Assembly: GCF_030824435.1 (NCBI RefSeq)
Contig: NZ_JAVBXS010000011.1
Span: 1 to 33,777, forward strand
Reading direction: 5' to 3'
DNA length: 33,777 nt
Source of the DNA: Rheinheimera sp.
Lineage (GTDB): Bacteria > Pseudomonadota > Gammaproteobacteria > Enterobacterales > Alteromonadaceae
Under the pieces are notes generated by a model that saw only the letters and a list, made by a program, of their open reading frames with translations, searched no databases and was not told where the DNA came from. A program made the translations under genes and the position numbers. Of the stretch, positions 25,197 to 33,137 are shown in pieces (the first letter of the stretch is position 1; every line of letters starts with the position of its first letter).

Positions 25197-25541
25197 ATGA
25201 AACAAGCTATTGAAAGCTATCAACAACATCAGATGCTTGGTCTGAACAGTAAAACACTGGAGCAGCAAATTTTTGCCCGTTTGTGTTATCAGCTGAGCCA
25301 TTGCCTGGCCGGTGACGATGAATTTGCCCGTCTGCAGGTGATGGCCGACTGCAGGTTTTTTTGGGTGACATTAAGGGCAAGACTACAAGATGACGAACAT
25401 CCTTATCCGCTGGAATTAAGGCAGGATTTAATTAGCCTGGCCGACATTGTGTTACATGAATTACTCAAAGATCCGCAGCAGGCAGATTTAAGTCTGGTGC
25501 TTGCCATCAGCCAGCAACTGGCCGATGCGTTAAAAGCCTGA
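25197..25541 (+). CDS. FlaF-like flagellin-associated regulatory protein
   Basis: 114 residues from the ATG at 25197, with AAAGAG upstream; the open frame starts at 25140, but that part looks non-coding. The order of conserved features follows the FlaF family: an N-terminal Y-x-x-x-Q segment (AIESYQQHQ), a first helix beginning SKTLEQQIFARL, a central FFWVTLRARLQDDEHPYPLELRQDLISLADIV (compare the W-x-x-L...L-P-x-x-L-R-x-x-L-I-S-L-A of FlaF), and a final helix LVLAISQQLADAL. FlaF proteins are known mainly from alphaproteobacteria, where they control translation or secretion of flagellins. Next to a flagellin-like protein this makes a functional pair plausible. The match was made from memory without a search. 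A terminator lies between the two genes, so they may be separate transcripts. Confidence 0.55.
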   Translation: MKQAIESYQQHQMLGLNSKTLEQQIFARLCYQLSHCLAGDDEFARLQVMADCRFFWVTLRARLQDDEHPYPLELRQDLISLADIVLHELLKDPQQADLSLVLAISQQLADALKA

Positions 25542-25687
25542 ACCACTGCATCAAGCTAAATCACCAAAAATCGGCTTATTCAGCCGTTTATCATTTACTT
25601 TCGCTGCTTAAACAATAATCACCTTAAGCTGTATCCAGTTGCCGCTCATAACACCGGCTCCAAACAACAACCCGGAGGATACAGAAT

Positions 25688-25936
25688 ATGGATCAATTAT
25701 TTACCGCTTTTGAAGGTGCAAGTTTAGGTTTTTGGTTATGGTTTGTGCCAACCTTTTTAGTGGTTTGGTTTGTGCCTAGCCTGCTTGCGATCTTTTTTAA
25801 CCGCCCACATTTAAAACTGATTTTTCTGGCCAATATTCCGGCAGGTATGTCGATGATTGCCTGGGGCGGCTGTATAGTCTGGGCTTTAACCGGCAAAGTG
25901 TGGCAAGGCAAAAAAGCAACGTCATCTGGTGTATAA
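25688..25936 (+). CDS. Superinfection-immunity-like small membrane protein
   Basis: 82 residues with a strong ribosome binding site (GGAGGA about 9 nt before the ATG). Two hydrophobic helices (about 14-36 and 43-68) are separated by the short polar FFNRPHLK. The pattern WFVPSLLAIFFNRPHLKLIFLANIPAGMSMIAWGGCIVWAL matches the family named after the phage T4 Imm superinfection immunity protein (LP-x-x-x-A, short basic loop, I-x-x-x-N...G-x-x-x-I-x-W...W-A-L). T4 Imm blocks DNA injection by related phages, but most chromosomal members have no tested role, so an anti-phage function here is only possible. No phage genes are adjacent. A terminator follows at 25955-25976. Confidence 0.7.
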   Translation: MDQLFTAFEGASLGFWLWFVPTFLVVWFVPSLLAIFFNRPHLKLIFLANIPAGMSMIAWGGCIVWALTGKVWQGKKATSSGV

Positions 25937-25954
25937 CAACATACACAACAGCAA

Positions 25955-25976
25955 AAAGGGGCAATATTACCCCTTT
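25955..25976. terminator. Hairpin between the convergent immunity-like and yfiF genes
   Basis: AAAGGGG (25955-25961) pairs with CCCCTTT (25970-25976) around an 8-nt loop, with A-rich and T-rich flanks. It can serve both converging transcripts. Confidence 0.65.
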
Positions 25977-26013
25977 ATTGTCCTTACATCAGCTGCTTGC
26001 CAATACAACGATC

Positions 26014-27048
26014 TTAACTTTGTTGCTGGCGGTACCATTCTCCTAAAATCAGGCTGGCCGCCACACTGACATTCAGCGACTCTACTTTGCCTGAGCCCGG
26101 AATTTGCAGCGCTACGTCTGTACTATTGGCTACTTGTTTAGAAACCCCATCCATTTCTTCACCAAACACCACCACCACTTTGTGGCCAAGTTTGCTGTTA
26201 TATAAAGAAACACCGGCATGGCTTGACGTGGTGATCAGGCTATAACCTGCTTCTTTGCAGAGTTTTAACGCCAAAGGCAGATGGTCACAAGCAAGGCCGG
26301 CGACAAACTCAACCCCACCTTCGGCAGTGCGGGCGGCAGCGCCGGATTGTAATAAATCAGGTTGGGTCATAATGACACCCTGCACACCAAAATGGGCGCA
26401 GCTGCGTACTATGGCACCCAGGTTATGCGGGTTGCCCACGCCATCCAGCGCGAGTAAACAGTCGTGTTTTTTATGTTTATTGGCTGCCAGATAAGCAGCA
26501 AGTGTTTGTTCCGGCTTACGTTTCACCACAAACACCACACCACCGTGGTGTGAACTGCCGCTGATTTTTTCAAGCTCAGCACTGTCGACCAGATGATAAG
26601 CTTTTTTATTGGCAGCTAAATATTTCATTACATCGGCAAACTTGGCCGCCATGGCCGCTTCCAGATACATTTTCACTACTGCATCAGGCCGCTCGCGAAA
26701 ACACACCCGGCAGGCGTTTTCACCTTGTACCTTGGTTTCTTCCAGTTTGTGTTGTTTCAGCACAGCCGCGCTAACAGTTTTATGCGCAGCAGCGCTGGCC
26801 GATTTAGTGGCAGCGGTATCAGCCTGTTGTTGTTTTGGCTGCGCCGCTGGTTTTTTGCCGTTTTTCATCCAGGGTTTTTGCAATAAATTTTTGCTGTTTG
26901 TAGCATTTTCACTGCCCTGTTCGGCATTTTTTCTGGCCTGATGCGGAGCTGAAACACGTTCTGATTTTTGCCCTGTGCGGTTATCTGCGGCATAACGCCC
27001 TGCTGGTTTTTTACCTTGTGGCCGACCTGATTTTGCTTCTGCTGACAC
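26014..27048 (-). CDS. yfiF: TrmH/SpoU-family RNA 2'-O-methyltransferase (YfiF)
   Basis: 344 residues, start GTG at 27048 with AAGGA 7 nt upstream. The first ~95 residues are a basic, low-complexity extension rich in Lys, Ala and Gln, which probably binds RNA. An RNA-substrate domain follows (about 99-178, with EETKVQGENACRVCFRERPDAVVK and SSHHGGVVFVV). The SpoU methyltransferase domain covers about 195-344, with motif 1 NPHNLGAIVRSCAHFG (206-221), motif 2 GEEMDGVS (296-303) and motif 3 IPGSGKVESLNVSVAASLILGEW. These define the SAM-binding trefoil knot. The layout and length match E. coli YfiF, whose RNA target is not firmly known. It is divergent from rlmJ, another RNA methyltransferase gene. 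Confidence 0.9.
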   Translation of the reverse strand: MSAEAKSGRPQGKKPAGRYAADNRTGQKSERVSAPHQARKNAEQGSENATNSKNLLQKPWMKNGKKPAAQPKQQQADTAATKSASAAAHKTVSAAVLKQHKLEETKVQGENACRVCFRERPDAVVKMYLEAAMAAKFADVMKYLAANKKAYHLVDSAELEKISGSSHHGGVVFVVKRKPEQTLAAYLAANKHKKHDCLLALDGVGNPHNLGAIVRSCAHFGVQGVIMTQPDLLQSGAAARTAEGGVEFVAGLACDHLPLALKLCKEAGYSLITTSSHAGVSLYNSKLGHKVVVVFGEEMDGVSKQVANSTDVALQIPGSGKVESLNVSVAASLILGEWYRQQQS

Positions 27049-27244
27049 AACTTATTCCTTCACTAAGCGCCGGCAATCTCAAAGTGCCAACGTAAAAAAG
27101 CCGCATTTAAGGGCCGGAGTATGGCTTATTCTAACCTAATTGCCTGAAGCGGCGAAGATTCAACTTGAGTTTGTCACCTGAAGCAGTAAGCTGACGGGCT
27201 TTTTTGTATACTAAGGGCCTGTTTTGCGCCCGGAGCCTTCTTTT

Positions 27245-28096
27245 ATGCTGAGTTATCGCCACAGCTATCACGCCGGTAATCACGCTGATGTGATTAAACA
27301 TCTGGTCGAAGTTGCTATCATTTTGTATTTAAAGAAAAAAGATAAACCGTTTTGTTACCACGACAGCCACGCTGGCGCCGGTTTATACAGTTTAGCGGCT
27401 GAACAAGCGCAAAAAACCGGTGAATATAAAGACGGTATTGGCCGCTTAATGACTAAAGCACAACAAGGCGCTTTTCAAAGCCCGGCACTCAATGCCTACC
27501 TAGACCTGATTAAAGAGTTAAACCCTGATGGCGAGCTGGCTTTTTATCCGGGCTCCCCTGCCATTGCCAAAATGTTATTAAGAGCCACTGACAGCATTCA
27601 GGCCACTGAATTACATCCAACCGACTTTCCGCTATTACAGGCGCAATTTTTAAAACGTGGTTTTAGCCGCATCGAACAAATGGACGCTTATGCCGGTTTT
27701 AAAGCCATGTTGCCACCGCTGCATAAACGCGGTCTGGTGCTGATAGACCCACCTTATGAGCTAAAAACCGAATATCAGGATCTGGTCAAAGGTGTGCAGC
27801 TGGCTTATCAGCGTTTTCCACAAGCCACTTATGCCATCTGGTACCCGGTGATTGAGCGCAGCAGTATTGAAGCTGTGATTGAAACCATCAAAAATACCGG
27901 TATTCGCAACCAATTGCGTATTGAATATTGCCCAAAAGCCGACAGCGAAGGTTTTGGTATGACAGGCTCAGGTATGCTGGTGATCAATCCGCCTTATACG
28001 CTGGCGGAAGAAATGAAAGCGGCTTTTGGCGAAATTTCAGCTTTATTGGCCGATGGCACTGCCAGCTGGCAAGTGACAGAGCTGGTGGCTGAATAA
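27245..28096 (+). CDS. rlmJ: 23S rRNA (adenine-2030-N6)-methyltransferase RlmJ
   Basis: 283 residues. The ATG at 27245 is chosen because the product then begins MLSYRHSYHAGNHADVIKH, as in E. coli RlmJ, and GGAG lies upstream; the open frame starts seven codons earlier. Key motifs are the SAM-binding HDSHAGAGLYSL (39-50), the conserved YPGSPAIA (101-108), ELHP (122-125) and the catalytic DPPYE (168-172) of N6-adenine methyltransferases. RlmJ methylates A2030 of 23S rRNA during ribosome assembly in the cytoplasm. A promoter-like region TTTTTTGTATACTAAGG lies just upstream. Confidence 0.95.
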   Translation: MLSYRHSYHAGNHADVIKHLVEVAIILYLKKKDKPFCYHDSHAGAGLYSLAAEQAQKTGEYKDGIGRLMTKAQQGAFQSPALNAYLDLIKELNPDGELAFYPGSPAIAKMLLRATDSIQATELHPTDFPLLQAQFLKRGFSRIEQMDAYAGFKAMLPPLHKRGLVLIDPPYELKTEYQDLVKGVQLAYQRFPQATYAIWYPVIERSSIEAVIETIKNTGIRNQLRIEYCPKADSEGFGMTGSGMLVINPPYTLAEEMKAAFGEISALLADGTASWQVTELVAE

Positions 28097-28217
28097 CAGC
28101 GTCCAGGGCTCTGACAAAGGTTGTTCTGGTACCAATAGTTAGGGCACAAGTTGTTCCGGAAAAGTTGTGCTGAATAAAATCATGCTGAAAAGTGTTTGGC
28201 AAAATAACGGAGTTTTT

Positions 28218-29012
28218 ATGCGTTTTATATTGTTGTTCAGTAGCCTGCTGCTGTTGGGTTATTCATCTGCAGCCACGGCTTTTGGCCGCACCGGCCATCA
28301 GCAAATTTGCCAGCTGGCTTATCAACAAGCAGCTAAAACAACACAACAACAAATTGATGCCCTGCTGCAATTTAAACCGGGTGAAACTTTTGCCAAAGGT
28401 TGTGTCTGGCCGGATGAAGCGCGCAATGAACCGGCTTTTAGTTACAGCAAACCGCACCATTTTATTAATGTCACAAGAGATGCCAAAAAAGTCGCACATA
28501 AAGATTGCGCCAGTGTTGGCTGTTTATTGTCTGCCATCCGCCACCACAGCGCTGTGCTGAAAACCACACAAAACTCCGTGGAAAAACTGCAATCTTTATT
28601 GTTTTTAAGCCACTTTATTGCCGATTTACATCAGCCTTTGCATGTCAGTTACGCCGACGATTTAGGTGGCAATAAAACTGCAGTGTATTTTTTAAAACAG
28701 CCTGCCAATTTACACGGTGTCTGGGACAGCGGTTTACTGCGCACTTTGGGTTATGAAAAAAACGACCAACTGCTGCAACAAAAATTTGCCAAAGTGTCCG
28801 CCCGCAATATCCAGAGCTGGAAACAAGGGGACGCGCTAAAGTGGGCCAACGAGTCGCTGCAACAAACCCGCAAGGTGTACCAAAATTACCGCCCCGGTAT
28901 GTTGCTGGATGAACAAGAGGTGTTACGCGACGGCCCTGTGGTGGAACAACGGCTGTTACAGGCTGGCGTGCGGCTGGCATGGTTGCTGGATACTTTATTG
29001 GCAGTTAAATAA
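28218..29012 (+). CDS. S1/P1-family zinc nuclease, secreted
   Basis: 264 residues from the ATG at 28218, with CGGAG about 6 nt upstream. A signal peptide (1-21) ends in SSAATA, with mature protein FGRTGHQQICQ. The zinc ligands of the S1/P1 family can be followed: His27 (mature position 6), WPDEAR, PHHFINV, HFIADLHQPLHVSYADDLGGN and LHGVWDSGLL. The family's usual first residue, Trp, which binds zinc through its backbone amine, is Phe here, so the site may still work. These nucleases degrade single-stranded DNA and RNA outside the cytoplasm and help in nucleotide or phosphate use. An 11-bp hairpin overlaps the stop codon. Confidence 0.9.
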   Translation: MRFILLFSSLLLLGYSSAATAFGRTGHQQICQLAYQQAAKTTQQQIDALLQFKPGETFAKGCVWPDEARNEPAFSYSKPHHFINVTRDAKKVAHKDCASVGCLLSAIRHHSAVLKTTQNSVEKLQSLLFLSHFIADLHQPLHVSYADDLGGNKTAVYFLKQPANLHGVWDSGLLRTLGYEKNDQLLQQKFAKVSARNIQSWKQGDALKWANESLQQTRKVYQNYRPGMLLDEQEVLRDGPVVEQRLLQAGVRLAWLLDTLLAVK

Positions 29013-29020
29013 CTGCCAAT
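28997..29020 (+). terminator. 11-bp hairpin overlapping the nuclease stop codon
   Basis: ATTGGCAGTTA (28997-29007) is complementary to TAACTGCCAAT (29010-29020); the TAA stop codon (29010-29012) is part of the stem. With no T-run after it, it is more likely an mRNA-stability element than a full terminator. Confidence 0.45.
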
Positions 29021-29195
29021 AACTTACAAAGAACTTCGGGATAGAACCAGCCACAACAATATTACTGACTGCTTTGCAATAAGCTCAGTCATCACGAATA
29101 ACCACACCATCATTGCCGGTAGCATGGCAATGTGAGGTATTTTCCATATCAGGTTTTTATTGCAGAAGGTGCCACTGTTTTGTCAGCCGCCGTTA

Positions 29196-29837
29196 TCAAC
29201 TTTCCGGGTTATCAGCCTTAAACCAGCCAAGCACCAGCGAATGTGCGGTAATAGCTTGTGGTGCACAAAACTGTGGCTGCTGCGACAAAGGCCAGTTGTT
29301 TAACTGTAATAAATCACCTGCACTCAACTGCCAGCTTTGGCCGGCACTGCGTATCTCAAGGTCACTTTGTTCACACCAGAACAATAAAGTGCTGTGTTCA
29401 GGCCTAGCAATCTTCAAAGTTTGCCAACTTGCCGATAAAGACAACGCTTGTAAATTACCTTGATAACCTGGTGCCAGCATCAGGTTAATGTCGGTAATAG
29501 CACCAGCAGTTAACTTTGCGCTGCTCTGGCTGCTGCCGGCAAAACGTAAAGTCTGATATGGGCTGCTGACCACGGCCTGATGCTGATCAACTGTCAAGCT
29601 AAAACCAGCGCCTTGGCGCAGCGCCAATAACCTTTGATGCCCGGGAAAAAGGGTAAAGTCGCCATCCTGCTCCACAGTGGCAGAGCTAAAACGCCAGAGA
29701 AAATCCTGCGCCGCTACCGAGCTATGGGCCGGGTAAATAGCCAGTTGTTTCGTGCTGCCACCTGCCCATTGGCTGACAGTCATATCGGCCTGTCGGATAA
29801 TAACGGCTTGCTGCAAAGAGGCCATCTTGCTGTTCAT
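29196..29837 (-). CDS. HutD/Ves-family cupin-like protein
   Basis: 213 residues if started at the ATG at 29837; the frame is open to an ATG at 29897, and another ATG lies at 29825. The sequence SQWAGGSTKQLAIYP, followed by FLWRFSSATVEQDGDFTLFPGHQRLLALRQGAGFSLTV and DINLMLAPGYQG, matches the HutD/Ves family (W-x-x-GG-x-T-x-E, FSxFPGxxR). These proteins have a double-stranded beta-barrel fold. HutD often lies with histidine-utilisation genes and Ves is cold-induced in E. coli, but no biochemical activity is established. No hut genes are visible here. The N-terminal extension above 29837 is encoded by a 15-bp tandem repeat and is probably not conserved. The gene follows an acidic unknown protein closely (stop at 29875). 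Confidence 0.75.
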   Translation of the reverse strand: MNSKMASLQQAVIIRQADMTVSQWAGGSTKQLAIYPAHSSVAAQDFLWRFSSATVEQDGDFTLFPGHQRLLALRQGAGFSLTVDQHQAVVSSPYQTLRFAGSSQSSAKLTAGAITDINLMLAPGYQGNLQALSLSASWQTLKIARPEHSTLLFWCEQSDLEIRSAGQSWQLSAGDLLQLNNWPLSQQPQFCAPQAITAHSLVLGWFKADNPES

Positions 29838-29849
29838 TCCGTTGTTAAT

Positions 29850-29894
29850 GTCCACGCAGCTATTGTCCACGCCGCTATTGACCACGCCATTGGG
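29850..29894. repeat. Three 15-bp tandem repeats at the gene junction
   Basis: Units GTCCACGCAGCTATT (29850-29864), GTCCACGCCGCTATT (29865-29879) and GACCACGCC-ATTGGG (29880-29894, partly diverged) are head-to-tail. They contain the stop codon of the upstream gene and the possible start region of the HutD-like gene. Confidence 0.6.
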
Positions 29895-30225
29895 CATGGC
29901 ATAAAGCGTCGTGTTTTTCCCGGCTTAATAAAATGCGCGCTAATACAATGTCAGCGCCGCCGTTTTCACCTGTTAAACCAATCAGCGCTTCAAAATGCAG
30001 CTCTGGCTCTAACTCAGCCTGAATCAGCTCTACCCAGTCTGCACTGGGTGGCACTAAATCCACATAAGCGCGCTGTTCATACTGGCTTTGATACAAGTTG
30101 TAGTCTTCAGCCGATAAATTTTCTGAAGCCAGTTCTTCAAAAATACTAAAAGCGTGGTCACATAACTCGTCAACCGACCAGAGTTCAAGCTCGTTGTTTG
30201 ACGTTGCAGATGGGGAATTTGACAT
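29875..30225 (-). CDS. Small acidic protein of unknown function
   Basis: 116 residues from the ATG at 30225, where GAGG lies 6 nt upstream (the open frame starts at 30294 without such a site). It is acidic and soluble, with no signal peptide or membrane segment. Visible segments are a helical ELWSVDELCDHAFSIFEELASENLSAEDYNLYQSQYEQRG-like region (about 14-52; the residues after YEQR are AYVDLVPP), and a C-terminal part with HFEALIGLTGENGGADIVLARILLSREKHD. I do not recognise the family; the good start and the close spacing to the HutD-like gene support a real gene, probably in one transcript with it. Confidence 0.65.
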   Translation of the reverse strand: MSNSPSATSNNELELWSVDELCDHAFSIFEELASENLSAEDYNLYQSQYEQRAYVDLVPPSADWVELIQAELEPELHFEALIGLTGENGGADIVLARILLSREKHDALCHAQWRGQ

Positions 30226-30356
30226 AACCGGCCTCGGGGTTGGCAGCAAAAGAGCAGCAGTATAACAACAACTGCTGCTTTCACTCCAGCGCAAGGCTCT
30301 GGTTTCAAGCTTGGGTTTCGGGCGCCGACCTGAGTCTCAGGCTTAAAGCTCCGGCC

Positions 30357-31112
30357 TCAGACCACTTGTGGCACCGCAGTTTTAGGTGCTGTTGTTTTGT
30401 CTTTATACATTCTGTTGTACCACATCATAAAAGCGATACCGATCACAGAAGGAGCCAGCCAGCTGACAAGCTGCCCTGTCGCCGAAAGTTCCAGCAAACC
30501 ACGGCCGCCAAAAGCCGAAAACGCGGTGTAAATGGCAATGGCAGATCCCAGCATATTGCTGATGTGCTGACGTAAAATTTCCATCCGGCCTGGTGCTGTT
30601 TTAAAGATAAACCGTAATGTTCCCGCGGCATTCAGCACTGCCACCACACTAAACACAATCAATAAAGTTTGTTGTTTGGCCATGCCCAGCCAAAACACAT
30701 AAAGCCCGGCAACCAGCAGTAACACCACCGCCAGCAAATGCAGTGGTGTTTTTAACACCCTGGCGTTTTTTGGCAACTGCAACACCAGCACAGCCTGACG
30801 GATAGACACCCAACTTAATAAACTAAGTAACCCCAAGAAACTCGCCATCAACCGCACATTAGCAGCAACAACAGCCGGGTCGGCGCCAGGTGTTAAATAT
30901 TTTGCTTTAAAATACAAAGGCGCAATCAGCACCATGGCCGACATCACGACACCGCTGAGCGAAACCCCATAAAGCAAATACGCATAATAACGGCCACTTT
31001 TGCGATGCAGCGGGCTGCCTTTTTTGGCCAGCATAGGCGCCCAGAACAACAGCAACGCAACAGAGCCGGCAATAATATGAGCGATTAATAAAAACTGATG
31101 CAGATGTAACAT
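30357..31112 (-). CDS. Polytopic membrane protein, DUF2306-like
   Basis: 251 residues, with GGAAA about 8 nt before the ATG. About six to seven membrane helices are visible (near 5-27, 45-66, 88-113, 124-144, 150-168, 186-204 and 211-231). The N-terminal HIIAGSVALLLFWAPMLAKKGSPLHRKSGRYYAY (H-x-x-x-G near the start, KGSPLHRKSGR between helices 1 and 2) matches the DUF2306 family (HR-x-x-G-x-x-Y). Its function is unknown; its histidines might bind haem. It is divergent from the NarL-type sensor/regulator pair and may be its target (inference). Confidence 0.7.
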   Translation of the reverse strand: MLHLHQFLLIAHIIAGSVALLLFWAPMLAKKGSPLHRKSGRYYAYLLYGVSLSGVVMSAMVLIAPLYFKAKYLTPGADPAVVAANVRLMASFLGLLSLLSWVSIRQAVLVLQLPKNARVLKTPLHLLAVVLLLVAGLYVFWLGMAKQQTLLIVFSVVAVLNAAGTLRFIFKTAPGRMEILRQHISNMLGSAIAIYTAFSAFGGRGLLELSATGQLVSWLAPSVIGIAFMMWYNRMYKDKTTAPKTAVPQVV

Positions 31113-31283
31113 GATTTATTTCCACAAGGTTCAGGATGTGCTCAGTCTAAGGCTTACCACGACCAGGCTATAGTGCCGAAAGTCACAATCGCCGGTATGA
31201 CTTGTGGCCTATTGCCGCCCCCTGGCGACAAAGGCATACTGGCGCTGAACCTAAAGTAAATAAATCATGAGCTTAGTCTTGTT

Positions 31284-32471
31284 ATGACAGAAAAGTCCGC
31301 CAGTACCACAATCACAACAGCAGGCAAGCTGCAACACAAAGCAGAACTGCCCTGGTGGCGTGCATTATTGCAAAAAGAAAATCTGGCGGCACAAATCAGC
31401 TGGGCGGCTTTTAGCTGGATCCAGCTGAAAGGCGCTATTGGCAATTATGGCCTTGTCAGCTGGCAGGCCATCAGTGTCGCTGTCAGTTTGCTACTGTTTT
31501 TATTGCTTTTCATTGCAGCCCAAGACAAAACGCCCAACCGCCCCCAATATCTGCGTCTTGGGCTGATGTGGTTATTGCTGGTGCTGAATGCAATGCTGGT
31601 GCCTTATGGTTTTACCCCTGGTCTGGCGGTACTTTGGGTCGCTTTATTGCCCTGGTATTTACCCAAACAATATCTGTATTGGATGATTATTCCGGCTTTA
31701 GCGCCTTCAATTGCTATGACCATTTATCTTGACAGTCACAGTAGTGCTTATCTGATGTTGCTGGTCTGTGGCACCTTTCAGTTTTTTGCCATTTATGCCA
31801 TGAGCACAGCCCGTGCTGAAACTCTGGCAAGAGAAGCCCTGGCACAAACCCACCAACAACTGTTGGATGTACAAGGTAAACTGGCTGAACAGGCGGCTGA
31901 TGGCGAAAGACTGCGGATTGCCCGTGATTTACACGACAGTCTGGGACATCACCTGACCGCTTTGGTGATTCAGCTACAGGTAGCGGAATATCAGGCCGAC
32001 AGCGCGCATAAGACACAGCTGGCACATTGTCATCAGCTGGCAAAACAACTGCTGCAGGACATTCGTTATACAGTGTCGCAGCTACGCGAACCGCAAAAAC
32101 CACATTTGGCCAGCCAATGCCGGGCTTTGGCACAAAATTTTCCGCAATTAAAACTCGATTGCCGAATCAGTGCAGATTTAACTTTAGATCCACTGTCAAC
32201 ATCCTTGTTATTCCGCGTTTGTCAGGAAGCTTTAACCAACAGTATCCGTCATGGCAAAGCCACCGAAGCCAGTGTGGAAGTCTGGCGTCATCAGCAACAA
32301 CTGCATTTGCGTTATCTGGACAACGGCCATTGTGAAAGCTGGCCCTTGCAAGAAGGTAACGGCCTGCAGGGAATGCGTGAACGTATTGAAGAAGCAGGTG
32401 GTATCTTGTTGCTGAGCAGGCAACAACAGGCACTGCAAATAGACGTCACTTTAACGGCAGAAAAAATATGA
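31284..32471 (+). CDS. Sensor histidine kinase, NarL/DesK type (HisKA_3)
   Basis: 395 residues. The N-terminal part has about five to six membrane helices (near 36-50, 62-78, 92-107, 112-126, 131-147 and 155-172). A coiled coil (about 176-210) leads to the HisKA_3 dimerisation domain with the phospho-accepting H217 in RLRIARDLHDSLGHHLTALVIQ. The ATPase domain follows, with the N-box in LLFRVCQEALTNSIRHGKA and the G-box region GNGLQGMRERIEEAGG. It phosphorylates the regulator encoded downstream, with which it overlaps by 4 bp (ATGA). The ATG at 31284 has no clear Shine-Dalgarno site; a six-codon leader ORF (31267-31287) ends over it, which may couple translation. Confidence 0.9.
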   Translation: MTEKSASTTITTAGKLQHKAELPWWRALLQKENLAAQISWAAFSWIQLKGAIGNYGLVSWQAISVAVSLLLFLLLFIAAQDKTPNRPQYLRLGLMWLLLVLNAMLVPYGFTPGLAVLWVALLPWYLPKQYLYWMIIPALAPSIAMTIYLDSHSSAYLMLLVCGTFQFFAIYAMSTARAETLAREALAQTHQQLLDVQGKLAEQAADGERLRIARDLHDSLGHHLTALVIQLQVAEYQADSAHKTQLAHCHQLAKQLLQDIRYTVSQLREPQKPHLASQCRALAQNFPQLKLDCRISADLTLDPLSTSLLFRVCQEALTNSIRHGKATEASVEVWRHQQQLHLRYLDNGHCESWPLQEGNGLQGMRERIEEAGGILLLSRQQQALQIDVTLTAEKI

Positions 32472-33121
32472 ACATTAGAGTGGCGGTGATTGACGACCAA
32501 ACCCTGGTGCGTCAGGGCATTATCAGTTTACTCAGTCTGGCGCCCAACCTTGAAGTGGTGGCACAGGCAGCCAATGGTGCTGATATTGTATCTTTAGTGA
32601 CACAACATCAGGTGGATGTGGTACTGATGGACATTCAGATGCCGCAGGTTGACGGCATTGCGGCCCTGCAACTGTTGGCAGCAGCTGCCTGCACTGTACC
32701 TGTGATTATTCTGACCACCTTTGATGATCATCAGCGGGTGTTGCAGGCCATGCAGGCCGGTGCCCGCGGTTATTTACTCAAAGACGTGGCGCTTGAAGTG
32801 CTGGTAGATGCTATTTATCAGGTAAAAAACGGCGGCAGCTTGTTGCAACCTGCTATCACAGATAAAATTTTGCAGTCGTTTTTACGACAAACCAATCACA
32901 CTGCCCCAGTCGCTTTGCCCATCGACACTTTATCCGCCAAAGAGCTGGAAATTCTGCGTTTAATGGCTGCTGGTTTTAGTAACAGGGAAATAGCCCAAAG
33001 TGTATTTAAATCGGAAGGCACGGTAAAAAATCAGGTGTCGGCCATTTTATTAAAATTAGGGGTGCGCGACCGCACTAAAGCTGTACTCAAAGCCATAGAT
33101 TTAGGTTTACTTGGCAGCTGA
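32468..33121 (+). CDS. NarL/LuxR-type response regulator
   Basis: 217 residues. The receiver (1-120) has the acidic pair D9/D10, the phosphorylation site D55 in VDVVLMDIQMPQVDG, and LLKDV with the conserved Lys (about 106). The C-terminal LuxR-type helix-turn-helix (about 150-215) shows LSAKELEILRLMAAGFSNREIAQSVFKSEGTVKNQVSAILLKLGVRDRTKAVLKA. It is the partner of the overlapping kinase and probably binds near the divergent DUF2306-like gene. The VOC-protein gene follows after 16 bp and is likely in the same operon. Confidence 0.94.
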   Translation: MNIRVAVIDDQTLVRQGIISLLSLAPNLEVVAQAANGADIVSLVTQHQVDVVLMDIQMPQVDGIAALQLLAAAACTVPVIILTTFDDHQRVLQAMQAGARGYLLKDVALEVLVDAIYQVKNGGSLLQPAITDKILQSFLRQTNHTAPVALPIDTLSAKELEILRLMAAGFSNREIAQSVFKSEGTVKNQVSAILLKLGVRDRTKAVLKAIDLGLLGS

Positions 33122-33137
33122 GAATATTGGAGTTTTT

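Noticed and set aside
28645-28980. 111-residue minus-strand ORF opposite the S1/P1 nuclease gene
   Set aside because: Antisense to the zinc-ligand region of the nuclease; its composition is that of a shadow frame.
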